Shown: positions 1 through 7,872 of the stretch, piece after piece
Numbering within the stretch: position 1 is the first letter of the stretch
Layout: each line of letters begins with the position of its first letter
Assembly: GCF_022749495.1 (NCBI RefSeq)
Contig: NZ_CP094241.1
Location: 2,737,969 to 2,801,968, forward strand
DNA from: Neisseria macacae ATCC 33926
Lineage (GTDB): Bacteria; Pseudomonadota; Gammaproteobacteria; Burkholderiales; Neisseriaceae
Length of the DNA stretch: 64,000 bases
Direction of reading: 5' to 3'
The notes under the pieces: model-generated
What the model saw: the letters and a program-made list of their open reading frames with translations, nothing else
Told to the model about the DNA's origin: nothing
The model's database searches: none
Made by a program: the position numbers and the translations under genes

Positions 1-123
1 ATCTCTAACTTTTTAACTTCTGGTCTGCTTCAAAGAAACCAACAGGACAATGTCTAAAACATCATCTTGTCTGTCTTTCAAACAGTGTGAGGCTGTCGCA
101 CTCACACTTATCGGTAATCTGTT

Positions 124-135
124 TTGTTAAAGAGC
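124..135 (-). promoter_or_regulatory. boxA antitermination site of the rRNA leader
   Basis: The minus strand reads GCTCTTTAACAA, the canonical boxA bound by NusB/NusE in rRNA leaders. It sits directly below P2 and upstream of the 16S leader spacer. Confidence 0.85.
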
Positions 136-143
136 GAAAACGA

Positions 144-171
144 ATTATAAAGCATTTCATCTCATTGTCAA
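144..171 (-). promoter_or_regulatory. rRNA promoter P2
   Basis: On the minus strand, a perfect -35 TTGACA (166-171) and a perfect -10 TATAAT (144-149) are 16 bp apart. An A/T-rich tract directly upstream (172-190) could act as an UP element. The predicted start falls just before boxA. Confidence 0.85.
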
Positions 172-261
172 TCAAAACTTTTCTTAAAACCTCGAAAAAT
201 CAGATCAACTGTGATATACTTACCTGTTCGTTCAGTCACCGCCGAAGCAGCGAAGAACCGA

Positions 262-290
262 ACTATACCCCTCCCCTCAAAAACCGTCAA
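262..290 (-). promoter_or_regulatory. rRNA promoter P1
   Basis: On the minus strand, -35 TTGACG (285-290) and -10 TATAGT (262-267) are separated by 17 bp. It lies about 120 bp upstream of a second strong promoter, the same tandem P1/P2 layout as enterobacterial rrn operons. Just upstream of it is the dksA terminator. Confidence 0.75.
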
Positions 291-368
291 CTCCTAAACA
301 ACAAAAAATTCCACAAAACCTAACAACAACCTGAAATACAAAGACTTTTATTTCAAATCAAAAACAGC

Positions 369-403
369 AAAGGTCGTCTGAAATCCCTTTCAGACGACCT
401 TTT
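369..403 (-). terminator. Inverted uptake-sequence terminator of dksA
   Basis: AAAGGTCGTCTGAAA, a 7-base loop, then the reverse complement and a T-run. It separates dksA from the rRNA promoters transcribed in the same direction. Confidence 0.8.
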
Positions 404-445
404 CATTTTCTTACTGTCTAATTCAATTAGCCGATTTCGTTATAC

Positions 446-862
446 TTAGTCGGCAAACTGTTTTTTCATGCGTTCGCGGCGTTCTTGTGCTTCCACGGAA
501 AGTGTCGCAGTCGGGCGGGCAAGGAGGCGTTTGAGGCCGATGGGCTCGCCGGTATCCGCGCAGAAGCCATAATCGCCTTCGTCGATACTGCGGATGGTTG
601 CTTGTACTTTACCTAGAAGTTTGCGCTCACGGTCGCGGGTGCGTAGTTCCAGCGCGTACTCTTCTTCTTGAGTAGCGCGGTCGGCAGGATCGGGAGCCGA
701 TTCGTGTTCTTGCAGGTGGCCGGTGGTGGCAGATGCGTTTTCAATCAGTTCGTCTTGCATTTTTACCAGCAGTTCGCGGAAGAATGCCAACTGGTCACTA
801 TTCATGTAGTCTTCTTCCGGGCCGTCCCAATTCAAAATGTCTTGTTCTGTCAGCTTTGCCAT
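446..862 (-). CDS. dksA: RNA polymerase-binding transcription factor DksA
   Basis: DksA enters the RNA polymerase secondary channel and, with ppGpp, represses rRNA promoters and activates amino-acid genes. The 138-residue product has the acidic coiled-coil tip motif DPADRA (Asp58, Asp61), the arginine-rich coiled coil (RDRERKL) and the C-terminal globular segment with GDYGFCADTGEPIGLKRL. Classical DksA binds zinc through four cysteines; here only Cys101 remains, so zinc binding by the usual set is not possible. That is the C-poor DksA type, which I believe occurs widely in Neisseria. The gene reads toward a tandem rRNA promoter pair in the same orientation, so the regulator lies directly upstream of one of its expected targets, separated from it by a terminator. 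Confidence 0.93.
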   Translation of the reverse strand: MAKLTEQDILNWDGPEEDYMNSDQLAFFRELLVKMQDELIENASATTGHLQEHESAPDPADRATQEEEYALELRTRDRERKLLGKVQATIRSIDEGDYGFCADTGEPIGLKRLLARPTATLSVEAQERRERMKKQFAD

Positions 863-1055
863 AATTTTTCTTTCAATCTATTGCGGGAAACAAAATGCTA
901 CTCAAGTGGTTTATTTTATTGATTTCTTAGGACTTCTTTTCTCAAGCCCGTTTGGAAATGGCGGCATGATACCATGTTTTCACAGTCGTGTTTTCGATTT
1001 TCACTTTTTTGCATTTTGCTTACGTCATACTGCAAATTCTTAATGAACTCGCTGT

Positions 1056-1610
1056 CTATTGCAGTAGCCACAAGTTGATTTGGCGGGTAATTTGGGGCGA
1101 TAGACTGCTTAACCAGATCCACAGTAATAATGCCAATATACTACCCGAAAAATCGTAGCGTCCGTACTTTAAAAACTGTACAGGGAAAAGGATGGGGCGA
1201 TATATCCGTTCCAACGCGACGGAAAGTTGGGAATAGGGATCTTTAATACTGAGCACCATGCGGATAAACAACCCTATCAATAACACATAAGCTGCTGATT
1301 TAATTGTATTCAATACTGCCAGTATAAAATTGGCGATGATGATTTTTGCGCTGAATGCGGTAGGCTGCGCCACTAAAGTAATGAAGGTGAATGCGATGTA
1401 ATATAACAACAGTCCTGACAACAGGCAGGCTGGGTCGTATTTTTTAACCGGCAGAATTTTATGCAGCGGGTTGACCAGCCAATCGGTTGATCGCTTGCTG
1501 AACGCCAAGAGCGCATGATTTTCACTCAATCCCGCCGCTTGCAGGAAAAGACGTGCCAAACACAGGATAACGATGCCGTCGGCAAGCAATATCAATAAAT
1601 CTCCGCGCAT
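1056..1610 (-). CDS. yggT: YggT family integral membrane protein
   Basis: 184 residues with several hydrophobic segments (about 1-25, 60-85, 90-120 and 155-175) and the YggT-type short loops (NPLHKILP, YRPILFPV). YggT proteins are small inner-membrane proteins of unclear role; E. coli YggT has been linked to osmotic tolerance. The gene lies two bases downstream of the proC stop, and yggS-proC-yggT is a long-conserved neighbourhood in bacteria, which supports the assignment. The 193 bp between this gene and dksA holds no convincing gene. Confidence 0.85.
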   Translation of the reverse strand: MRGDLLILLADGIVILCLARLFLQAAGLSENHALLAFSKRSTDWLVNPLHKILPVKKYDPACLLSGLLLYYIAFTFITLVAQPTAFSAKIIIANFILAVLNTIKSAAYVLLIGLFIRMVLSIKDPYSQLSVALERIYRPILFPVQFLKYGRYDFSGSILALLLWIWLSSLSPQITRQINLWLLQ

Positions 1611-1612
1611 TT

Positions 1613-2410
1613 TCAGACGACCTTATATTGTTGTGCCATTTCCTGCGAACGCTTGACGCAGGCTTCCACGCCTTGGGCAATGGCTTCGGCGACGCAGCAT
1701 GATTTGAACGTTTCGATGGCTTCGTGGGTGGTTCCGCCTTTGGAAGTAACATTTTGCTGCAGTTTCGCGAAGTCTTCGCCGCTTTGCTCTGCCAAGGCAA
1801 CTGCGCCTTTAAACGTGGCGAGACTGAGGGCGCGGGCATCTTCTTCGCTAAACCCTTGCGCCTGAGCGGCGGCTTGCAGCGCGCTAAGCAGGTAAAAGAC
1901 GTAGGCGGGGCCGCTGCCGCTAATGCCTGTGATATTGTGCAACTTGTCTTCTTCGTCCAACCAAACGGTTAAACCGACGGAACGCATAATCCGGTCGGCG
2001 GCGGCACGGTCGGCTTCGGATACTTCGGCTTCGGCAAACATGCCGGATACGCCCAAACCGATTTTTCCCGGCGTATTGGGCATGGTACGGACGATTCGGC
2101 GCGTTCCGCCAAGGTAGCGGCTGAGGGTATTAATAGACAAACCGGCAGCGACGGAAAGCACCAATGCGCCGTTGATACGAACGTTGCGGCACGCGGCTTC
2201 CATGTCCTGCGGTTTGACGGCAAGAATCAAAACGTCGTCTGAAAGCAGTTCGGGCAGCGACTCGGAAACTTCGACATTCAATTCTTTTGCCAAACGCTCG
2301 CGTTTTTCCGCGCCGCGATTGGCGATGTGGATGCGGTATCCGCCCTGCTTGACCAATCCGCCCGCAATGGCAGCTGCCATATTGCCGCCGCCTAAAAAGT
2401 AGATGTTCAT
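1613..2410 (-). CDS. proC: Pyrroline-5-carboxylate reductase
   Basis: ProC makes the last step of proline synthesis, reducing 1-pyrroline-5-carboxylate with NAD(P)H in the cytoplasm. The protein opens with the Rossmann motif MNIYFLGGGNMAAAI and carries the family signature near the C terminus (VTSKGGTTHEAI, and SGSGPAYVFYLLSAL before it). I start at 2410 (265 residues) because the glycine-rich strand begins there; a longer frame adds 22 residues that do not belong to the family. The last codons are GTC GTC TGA: the stop codon is supplied by a DNA uptake sequence. Its neighbours are yggT downstream and the lipoprotein-yggS pair upstream, with an uptake-sequence hairpin in between. Confidence 0.95.
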   Translation of the reverse strand: MNIYFLGGGNMAAAIAGGLVKQGGYRIHIANRGAEKRERLAKELNVEVSESLPELLSDDVLILAVKPQDMEAACRNVRINGALVLSVAAGLSINTLSRYLGGTRRIVRTMPNTPGKIGLGVSGMFAEAEVSEADRAAADRIMRSVGLTVWLDEEDKLHNITGISGSGPAYVFYLLSALQAAAQAQGFSEEDARALSLATFKGAVALAEQSGEDFAKLQQNVTSKGGTTHEAIETFKSCCVAEAIAQGVEACVKRSQEMAQQYKVV

Positions 2411-2447
2411 AAATTTCCTTAATTTTTTAAATGAGATACATTTGCTG

Positions 2448-2503
2448 AGGTCGTCTGAAATGCCGTTTCCACCCAACCGGAAAAATTTCAGACGACCTTT
2501 TTA
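2448..2503 (-). terminator. Inverted uptake-sequence hairpin between the lipoprotein gene and proC
   Basis: AGGTCGTCTGAAA and its inverse are separated by about 28 bases. It overlaps the end of the lipoprotein gene and would limit read-through from yggS-lipoprotein into proC. Confidence 0.6.
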
Positions 2504-2896
2504 CCAACGGACGCTTTCGGGCAACGATGTTCGGTATAAACCCTGTTTTTCCAAACAATCCAATCCTTCTTGTTTGAAAGTTTCCGCCAAAGGGCGTTTA
2601 TCGCGGGTGTGCCAATCCAGTCCGCAAGCTTCAAACTTTTTGATTTTCCTCATGAAATAATCATTAGCTGCGGTACGGTAAGCATTATCGTCAACAGAAT
2701 AACTCCCGTCTGCCAAACGTGTTCCGCGGAAATCCTCGATAGAAGGCGGCGGCTCGCCTTTAATTTCCCAAAAATCTATTGCTGCCGGCTTTTTGGGCTT
2801 ACACCAGCCCGATAAGGACTCACATTGATACCAGCCCATCAACCGACAACCCGTTAAGGTCAAACCAAGCAAAAAGACCGAGATAATCTGTTTCAT
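2501..2896 (-). CDS. Small predicted lipoprotein, function unknown
   Basis: 131 residues starting MKQIISVFLLGLTLTGC, a lipoprotein signal peptide with lipobox LTGC (Cys17), so the mature protein should be anchored in a membrane facing the periplasm. The rest is soluble, with several cysteines and an acidic middle (PPPSIEDFRGTRLADGSYSVDDNAYRTAANDYFMRKIKKFEACGLDW). No enzyme motif is recognised. Its ATG overlaps the yggS stop (ATGA), so the two are translationally coupled. The start at 2896 is chosen for the signal peptide; the longer frame adds 24 residues that overlap yggS. Confidence 0.75.
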   Translation of the reverse strand: MKQIISVFLLGLTLTGCRLMGWYQCESLSGWCKPKKPAAIDFWEIKGEPPPSIEDFRGTRLADGSYSVDDNAYRTAANDYFMRKIKKFEACGLDWHTRDKRPLAETFKQEGLDCLEKQGLYRTSLPESVRW

Positions 2897-3600
2897 TGAC
2901 CATCTTTCCCTTTTTGCTCCCGCCTGCCGAAAATCGCGCTGCCTATGCGCACATGTGTTGCGCCGCACGCGACCGCCACAGGCATATCGCCGGACATCCC
3001 CATAGACAATACATCCGCGCGAACACCCGCCGCGTTCAGGTCGGCAAGCAGTTTCTGCATGGTTTGGAACTGAACGCGCAATGCTTCATCATCGCTGTCG
3101 GCTTTGGCGACACACATCAATCCGCGTACAACCACATTCGGCAACTTCGCCACTTCCACCGCCAGCGCGACCGCCTCATCGGGCGCAACGCCGTGTTTCG
3201 CCTCCTCGCCCGCGATATTGACTTCGATGCACACCTGCAAAGGCGGCATTTCGGGCGGACGCTGTTCGCTCAGGCGGCGGGCGGTTTTCAGACGACCTAT
3301 CGTATGCACCCAATGCGCGCGTTCGGCGACAAATTTGGTCTTGTTTGACTGCACATCGCCGATGACGTGCCAAACAATGTCGGGCAAATCCGCGAGCGTT
3401 TCCGTTTTTTCGTACCACTCCTGAATATAGTTTTCACCAAAATCACGCTGTCCTGCGGCATATACCTCGCGGATGTCGTCTGAAGGGAAGGTTTTGCTGA
3501 CCGCAATCAAACCCACTTCGCCCGCCTGCCTGCCCGCCTTTTGCTCGGCTTCGGCAATGCGTCGTTTCACCTCCGCATAATTTTGTTGCAATACCGACAT
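2893..3600 (-). CDS. yggS: YggS/PLPBP family pyridoxal phosphate homeostasis protein
   Basis: A 235-residue single-domain PLP-binding TIM barrel related to the N-terminal domain of alanine racemase. The PLP lysine lies in LIAVSK (Lys36, the same number as in E. coli YggS). Other family marks are FGENYIQE, WHVIGDVQSNK, the SMGMSGDM phosphate-binding loop and the C-terminal VRIGSAIFG. The family has no catalytic turnover of its own and buffers PLP and amino-acid pools. Followed by the overlapping lipoprotein gene and then proC, the usual yggS-proC-yggT context. Confidence 0.95.
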   Translation of the reverse strand: MSVLQQNYAEVKRRIAEAEQKAGRQAGEVGLIAVSKTFPSDDIREVYAAGQRDFGENYIQEWYEKTETLADLPDIVWHVIGDVQSNKTKFVAERAHWVHTIGRLKTARRLSEQRPPEMPPLQVCIEVNIAGEEAKHGVAPDEAVALAVEVAKLPNVVVRGLMCVAKADSDDEALRVQFQTMQKLLADLNAAGVRADVLSMGMSGDMPVAVACGATHVRIGSAIFGRREQKGKDGQ

Positions 3601-3779
3601 GATTTCTTCCTTTATTACATCAATTACAGCGATTTTGAAAATTTTACTTGGTCTGAACGGTTTATGTATTTAAAATAATACAATTTATCGGGACCTGAAC
3701 AGGGAAACGCCCGGCATTCCGCGTCCGCACTTTAAATCGGGTTCCGCCTCATTATTCTAAACTAAAACAAGGCCACATT

Positions 3780-4826
3780 ATGCAGATTACCGACTTACTC
3801 GCTTTCGGCGTCAAAAACAAAGCTTCCGACCTTCACTTAAGCGCCGGAATGTCCCCCATGATCCGTGTTCACGGCGACATCCGCCGCATCAACCTGCCCG
3901 AAATGTCCGCCGAAGAAGTCGGCAACATGGTTACTTCGGTCATGAACGACCATCAGCGCAAACTGTTCCAACAAGATTTGGAAGTGGACTTCTCCTTCGA
4001 GCTGCCCAACGTCGCCCGTTTCCGTGTCAACGCATTTACCTCCAACCGCGGTCCTGCCGCCGTCTTCCGTACCATTCCGAGCGACGTATTGACGCTGGAA
4101 GACCTGCGCGCCCCACGTATTTTCCAAAAAATCGCCGATAACCCGCGCGGCTTGGTACTGGTAACCGGTCCGACCGGTTCCGGTAAATCCACCACGCTGG
4201 CGGCGATGATCAACTACATCAACGAAACCCAACCCGCACACATCCTCACCATCGAAGACCCGATCGAGTTCGTCCACCAAAGTAAAAAAGCCCTCGTCAA
4301 CCAGCGCGAGTTGCACCAACACACCCACAGCTTTGCCAACGCCCTGCGTTCCGCATTGCGTGAAGACCCGGACGTGATTCTCGTGGGCGAGATGCGCGAC
4401 CCCGAAACCATCGGTCTTGCGCTGACCGCCGCCGAAACCGGCCACTTGGTATTCGGTACGCTGCACACCACCGGCGCAGCCAAAACCGTAGACCGTATCG
4501 TCGACGTATTCCCTGCCGGCGAAAAAGAAATGGTGCGTTCGATGCTGTCCGAGTCCCTGCGCGCGGTCATTTCGCAAACCCTGCTGAAAACCCGCGACGG
4601 CAACGGCCGTGTTGCCGCACACGAAATTCTCATCTCCACGCCCGCAGTGCGCAACCTGATCCGCGAAAACAAAATCGCCCAAATCAACTCCGCCCTGCAA
4701 ACCGGTCAAGCACACGGCATGCAAACCCTCGACCAAGCGCTGCAAACCCTCGTCCGCCAAGGCACCATCAGCCCCGACGTAGCCCGCAGTAAAGCGCAAA
4801 ACAGCGACAGCATGACCATCGTCTGA
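3780..4826 (+). CDS. pilT: Type IV pilus retraction ATPase PilT
   Basis: PilT is the hexameric ATPase that depolymerises type IV pili, driving twitching motility and, in Neisseria, DNA uptake. 348 residues: PAS-like N-domain, then Walker A GPTGSGKST (130-138), Asp box around ILTIEDPIEF (155-164), Walker B ILVGEMRD (200-207), His box GHLVFGTLHT (221-230) and the retraction motif AVRNLIRE (289-296). It starts 179 bp after the divergent yggS and is followed by pilU. An inverted uptake-sequence hairpin separates the two, so co-transcription is only partial at most. Confidence 0.97.
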   Translation: MQITDLLAFGVKNKASDLHLSAGMSPMIRVHGDIRRINLPEMSAEEVGNMVTSVMNDHQRKLFQQDLEVDFSFELPNVARFRVNAFTSNRGPAAVFRTIPSDVLTLEDLRAPRIFQKIADNPRGLVLVTGPTGSGKSTTLAAMINYINETQPAHILTIEDPIEFVHQSKKALVNQRELHQHTHSFANALRSALREDPDVILVGEMRDPETIGLALTAAETGHLVFGTLHTTGAAKTVDRIVDVFPAGEKEMVRSMLSESLRAVISQTLLKTRDGNGRVAAHEILISTPAVRNLIRENKIAQINSALQTGQAHGMQTLDQALQTLVRQGTISPDVARSKAQNSDSMTIV

Positions 4827-4854
4827 TCAGCACATTCCATTATCGGGAACAGAC

Positions 4855-4915
4855 AAGGTCGTCTGAAACGCACTTTATACAACGAGGAAGCCCGTTTCCC
4901 GTTTTCAGACGACCT
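4855..4915 (+). terminator. Inverted uptake-sequence terminator between pilT and pilU
   Basis: AAGGTCGTCTGAAA and its inverse with a loop of about 35 bases; the distal arm lacks a long T-run, so termination may be incomplete. Confidence 0.5.
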
Positions 4916-4994
4916 CCGTAAGGCAGGCAATACCCAATAACAAACAAACCGCCCGCCGGTCTCAATATTCACTTACTTATAAAGAGTACACAAA

Positions 4995-6227
4995 ATGAGC
5001 GAAACAACTCCTTTACACAACTTACTCAGCGAAATGGTGCAAGCCTACTCGCAAAAAAACCAACCGCCACATATTCCCACTCCCGCCGAAATCGGCACAC
5101 ACCTCCATCCCCTGCTCGACCGTATGTGCGTCGAAGCAGAAAAACGCGGCGCATCCGACATCTTCATCAGCGCAGGTTTCCCGCCTGCCGTCAAAGTCAG
5201 CGGCACCCTGACCCCCGTCCCGCACAAAGCCCTGACTGGCGAAGACACTGCCGCCATCGTCGAATCCACCATGAACCCCGAGCAGCTTGAGACCTTCAAC
5301 CGCGAATGGGAACTCAACTACTCCGTCCAATCCCGCAGCAACACCCGTTACCGCGTCAACGCCTACCACGAACAAGGCCGCGTCGGCATGGTCTTGCGCC
5401 GTATCAACCAAGAAATCCCCGAAATGGAGAGCCTCGGCCTGCCCGCCAAACTCAAAGACCTCTCCCTTTCCCCGCGCGGCCTGCTGATCCTTGCCGGCCC
5501 GACCGGTTCCGGTAAATCGACCACCATGGCATCCATGCTCGACTACCGCAACCACAAAATGCCCGGCCACATCGTCACCATCGAAGACCCGATCGAATTC
5601 ATCTACAAACCCCGCCGCAGCATCTTCACCCAGCGCGAAGTCGGCATCGACACCAACGACTGGAAAATCGCCGTTCAAAGCGCGATGCGTCAAGCGCCCG
5701 ACGTCGTCTGTATCGGCGAGGTGCGCAGCGAAGCCAGTATGGAATACGCCCTCCAGCTTGCCCAAACCGGCCACTTGTGCGTCTTCACCATCCACGCCAA
5801 CACCGCCGCCCAAACCATCGAACGTATCATCAACTTCTACCAAGAAGACCGACGCAAACAGGTCCTCATGGATTTGGCACTCAACCTGACCGGCATCATC
5901 GGCCAGCGCCTCGCCATCAAGAAAAACCGCAGCCAGCGTACCGCCGTCGTCGACCTTCTGCTCAACACACCCGCCATGCAGGATTTGATTTTCAAAGGTG
6001 AACTCATGGAAATCCGCGAACTCATGATGCGCTCCGGCACTGACGGCATGCAGACCTTCGACCAACACCTGTTCGAACTCTACATCCAAGGTCAAATCGA
6101 ATACGACGAAGCCCTGCGCCAAGCCGTTTCCACCAACGACCTGCGCCTGCGCATCCAAATGCACGAAGAAGGCAACGACCCCGACCGCCTCTACGACCGC
6201 ATCAGCGATTTGAACCTGATTTCGTAA
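4995..6227 (+). CDS. pilU: PilT-like ATPase PilU
   Basis: PilU is a PilT paralogue that assists pilus retraction and affects adhesion and pilus number in Neisseria. 410 residues; the N-terminal domain is about 40 residues longer than in PilT. Walker A is GPTGSGKST (168-176), the Asp box is IVTIEDPIEF, Walker B is VVCIGEVRSEASM (E-V-R in place of the E-M-R-D of PilT) and the His box is GHLCVFTIHANTA. The C-terminal extension after residue 360 is charged. It is downstream of pilT in the same orientation, and its own terminator has been split by an IS3 element. Confidence 0.96.
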   Translation: MSETTPLHNLLSEMVQAYSQKNQPPHIPTPAEIGTHLHPLLDRMCVEAEKRGASDIFISAGFPPAVKVSGTLTPVPHKALTGEDTAAIVESTMNPEQLETFNREWELNYSVQSRSNTRYRVNAYHEQGRVGMVLRRINQEIPEMESLGLPAKLKDLSLSPRGLLILAGPTGSGKSTTMASMLDYRNHKMPGHIVTIEDPIEFIYKPRRSIFTQREVGIDTNDWKIAVQSAMRQAPDVVCIGEVRSEASMEYALQLAQTGHLCVFTIHANTAAQTIERIINFYQEDRRKQVLMDLALNLTGIIGQRLAIKKNRSQRTAVVDLLLNTPAMQDLIFKGELMEIRELMMRSGTDGMQTFDQHLFELYIQGQIEYDEALRQAVSTNDLRLRIQMHEEGNDPDRLYDRISDLNLIS

Positions 6228-6321
6228 ATACCCGATTTCAGGCAAAACAAAGGTCGTCTGAAAACTGAACTGCACCCCAAAAGTTGGACATCCCCTCCAA
6301 CTCACAAGGTGCAGTTTTTTT

Positions 6322-6672
6322 ATGAGCAAATATACATTACACTTCAAATACCAAGCCGTACTCCACTACCTGCATATACGCAGCCAACAGCGTACCGCAG
6401 ACCACTACGGCATTTCCCGAACCCACCTGAGACGATGGATACGCGCCTATCAAGAAGGCGGTATCGGCGCACTCGAACATCCCCAATCCAAAACCATGAC
6501 CCAACACCGCAAAAACCCCTTCATCGCAGATAAACCCGACCAAGAAAAAACGCAGGCAGAGCTTATTGAAGAGTTGTGCTATATGCGCGCAAAGGTTGCC
6601 TACCTAAAGGAGTTAAAAGCCCTCAGCCAAAAGCAGACCGCAAAGGACAAAGCCAAACCGTCCAAACACTGA
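6322..6672 (+). CDS. IS3-family transposase OrfA (helix-turn-helix)
   Basis: 116 residues. The N-terminal half is a homeodomain-like helix-turn-helix (QRTADHYGISRTHLRRWIRAYQ) that recognises the inverted repeats. The C-terminal part (QAELIEELCYMRAKVAYLKELKAL) is the leucine-zipper-like coiled coil that joins OrfA to OrfB in the fused transposase. It overlaps orfB by about 97 bases; translation would have to shift to the -1 frame in that overlap to make the OrfAB transposase. I do not see a classic A6G slippery heptamer there, so the shift site is not pinned down. Confidence 0.9.
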   Translation: MSKYTLHFKYQAVLHYLHIRSQQRTADHYGISRTHLRRWIRAYQEGGIGALEHPQSKTMTQHRKNPFIADKPDQEKTQAELIEELCYMRAKVAYLKELKALSQKQTAKDKAKPSKH

Positions 6673-7472
6673 GGGCGCAACACCCGCTCAAATACCTACT
6701 GCACATCGCAAACCTGCCCCAAAGCAGCTTTTACTACCACAACCAAGACCGACCCGACCCCGACGCAGCCGACAAAGCCCTCCTCGTCGAAACCTACCGG
6801 CGGCATAAAGGACGCTACGGACAAAGGCGCATTGCCGCCGCATTGGGTTGGAACCGCAAAAAAGCGGCGCGGTTGATGAAGCAGTTGGAACTGAAAGCCC
6901 TCATACGGGCGAAAAAAGCCTACCGCCATCCCGCCATGGGCGAGATATCGGAACACCTCCTCAAACGCCGGTTCAAAGCCCGAAAGCCTAACGAAAAATG
7001 GCTGACCGACGTTACCGAACTCAAAGGGAAGGACGGCAAACTGTACCTCTCGCCGATATTGGACCTGTTCAACCGGGAAATCGTCGCCTACGCCATGAGC
7101 CGCAATGCCAACAGCGAAATGGTGAAGGAAATGCTCGAAAAAGCCGCCCCCCGTCTGACTGCTAAAGGAACGATGCTTCATTCGGACCAAGGTGTGCTGT
7201 ACCGTACGGCGGGGTATAGGGAATTGCTTGCGGAGCATTCCATGGTTCAAAGCATGTCGCGAAAGGCGAACTGTTGGGACAATGCGCCGATGGAAAGCTT
7301 CTTTGCGGTGTTGAAGACGGAGTGTTTCTATAACGCAGGTGAATTGACAGTAGATGAATTGATGAAGCAGATAGATGACTATATGGATTACTACAACCGG
7401 GAGCGTTGCAGTTTGAAATTGAAAAAGCTGAGTCCTGTCGCATACAGAACCCAGCTTGCACAGAGCGCCTGA
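6576..7472 (+). CDS. IS3-family transposase OrfB (DDE integrase)
   Basis: About 298 residues if read from the GTG at 6576, though it is probably made mainly as a -1 frameshift fusion with OrfA. The HTH_21 region (YRRHKGRYGQRRIAAAL) precedes an rve-type integrase core with the catalytic triad: Asp in WLTDVTELK, Asp in LHSDQGVLY and Glu in NAPMESFFAVLKTE. The IS3 C-terminal signature DYMDYYNRERC is present. No stop codons or frame breaks are seen, so the element may be active. Confidence 0.9.
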   Translation: MLYARKGCLPKGVKSPQPKADRKGQSQTVQTLRAQHPLKYLLHIANLPQSSFYYHNQDRPDPDAADKALLVETYRRHKGRYGQRRIAAALGWNRKKAARLMKQLELKALIRAKKAYRHPAMGEISEHLLKRRFKARKPNEKWLTDVTELKGKDGKLYLSPILDLFNREIVAYAMSRNANSEMVKEMLEKAAPRLTAKGTMLHSDQGVLYRTAGYRELLAEHSMVQSMSRKANCWDNAPMESFFAVLKTECFYNAGELTVDELMKQIDDYMDYYNRERCSLKLKKLSPVAYRTQLAQSA

Positions 7473-7512
7473 ATAGGCTTTTATGAGTGTCCAAGATTTG
7501 GGGGCCAGTTCA

Positions 7513-7872
7513 GTTTTCAGACGACCTTTGTCGCGCTTATGGCAATAAAGCCACACCGATCAATGTAAACTGCCATTTAAGCCTTTATCATTTTTCCCGC
7601 ACTCCGCCTCTGCTGCCAAACGCGCCCCTCTCCACACAGCAAGGTTCATAAATCTTCATACTTTTCATCGCACTTTACGCAAATTATAAATCGCGCACCT
7701 CGATATTTCGGGCGATACAAATTCAGCCGTTTCAATGAATTACAAACGTTAAGCACTTGAGAAGATGGGTAACGCCTCGGCAAAGGCGGTTGCGGCTCAT
7801 CCGCAAGCATCCGATACTGGATTCGTCGGAAGCAGAAACACGCTTCCTGTTTATCCGTGAAGGAGCATTATC
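7513..7872 (+). other. Gap between the IS element and the barrel gene
   Basis: It starts with the distal arm of the split pilU terminator (7513-7529). The remainder has no convincing ORF. An A/T-rich stretch around 7680-7695 (AATTATAAAT) could be a -10 region, leaving a structured untranslated leader of about 170 nt before the barrel gene, whose start is preceded by GAAGGAGC. Confidence 0.4.

Larger units (their letters stand above)
1..255 (-). other. 5' leader of an rRNA operon (16S lies off the left edge)
   Basis: Read on the minus strand, the segment below the promoters carries a boxA antitermination site. It is followed by sequence resembling the spacer upstream of 16S rRNA in Neisseria. 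The leftmost bases (reverse complement ends in ...GTTAGAGAT) match what I recall of the leader just before 16S, so mature 16S should begin roughly 15-20 bases outside the window. No protein gene is expected here; a 78-codon plus-strand frame over it is chance. Confidence 0.8.
6266..7512 (+). mobile_element. IS3-family insertion sequence, apparently intact
   Basis: A 1247-bp element bounded by 25-bp imperfect inverted repeats (TGAACTGCACCCCAAAAGTT... at 6266-6290 and TGAACTGGCCCCCAAATCTT... read inward from 7512) with 21 of 25 matches. It encodes an HTH protein (orfA) and a DDE transposase (orfB) in the -1 frame, the IS3 arrangement. No short direct target repeat is visible, because the flanks are the two arms of an inverted uptake-sequence terminator (6249-6265 and 7513-7529). 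Confidence 0.9.

Noticed and set aside
87..323. A 78-codon plus-strand frame at the left end
   Set aside because: It runs across the rRNA leader, boxA and both rRNA promoters on the other strand and has no ribosome binding site.
4995..6227. pilU as a recent duplicate of pilT
   Set aside because: PilT and PilU are ancient paralogues found together in many bacteria; their sequences differ widely here, including the Walker B region.
6576..7472. OrfB of the IS element as an independent host gene
   Set aside because: It lies within 25-bp inverted repeats, overlaps orfA in the -1 frame and has a DDE integrase core, so it is part of the insertion sequence.
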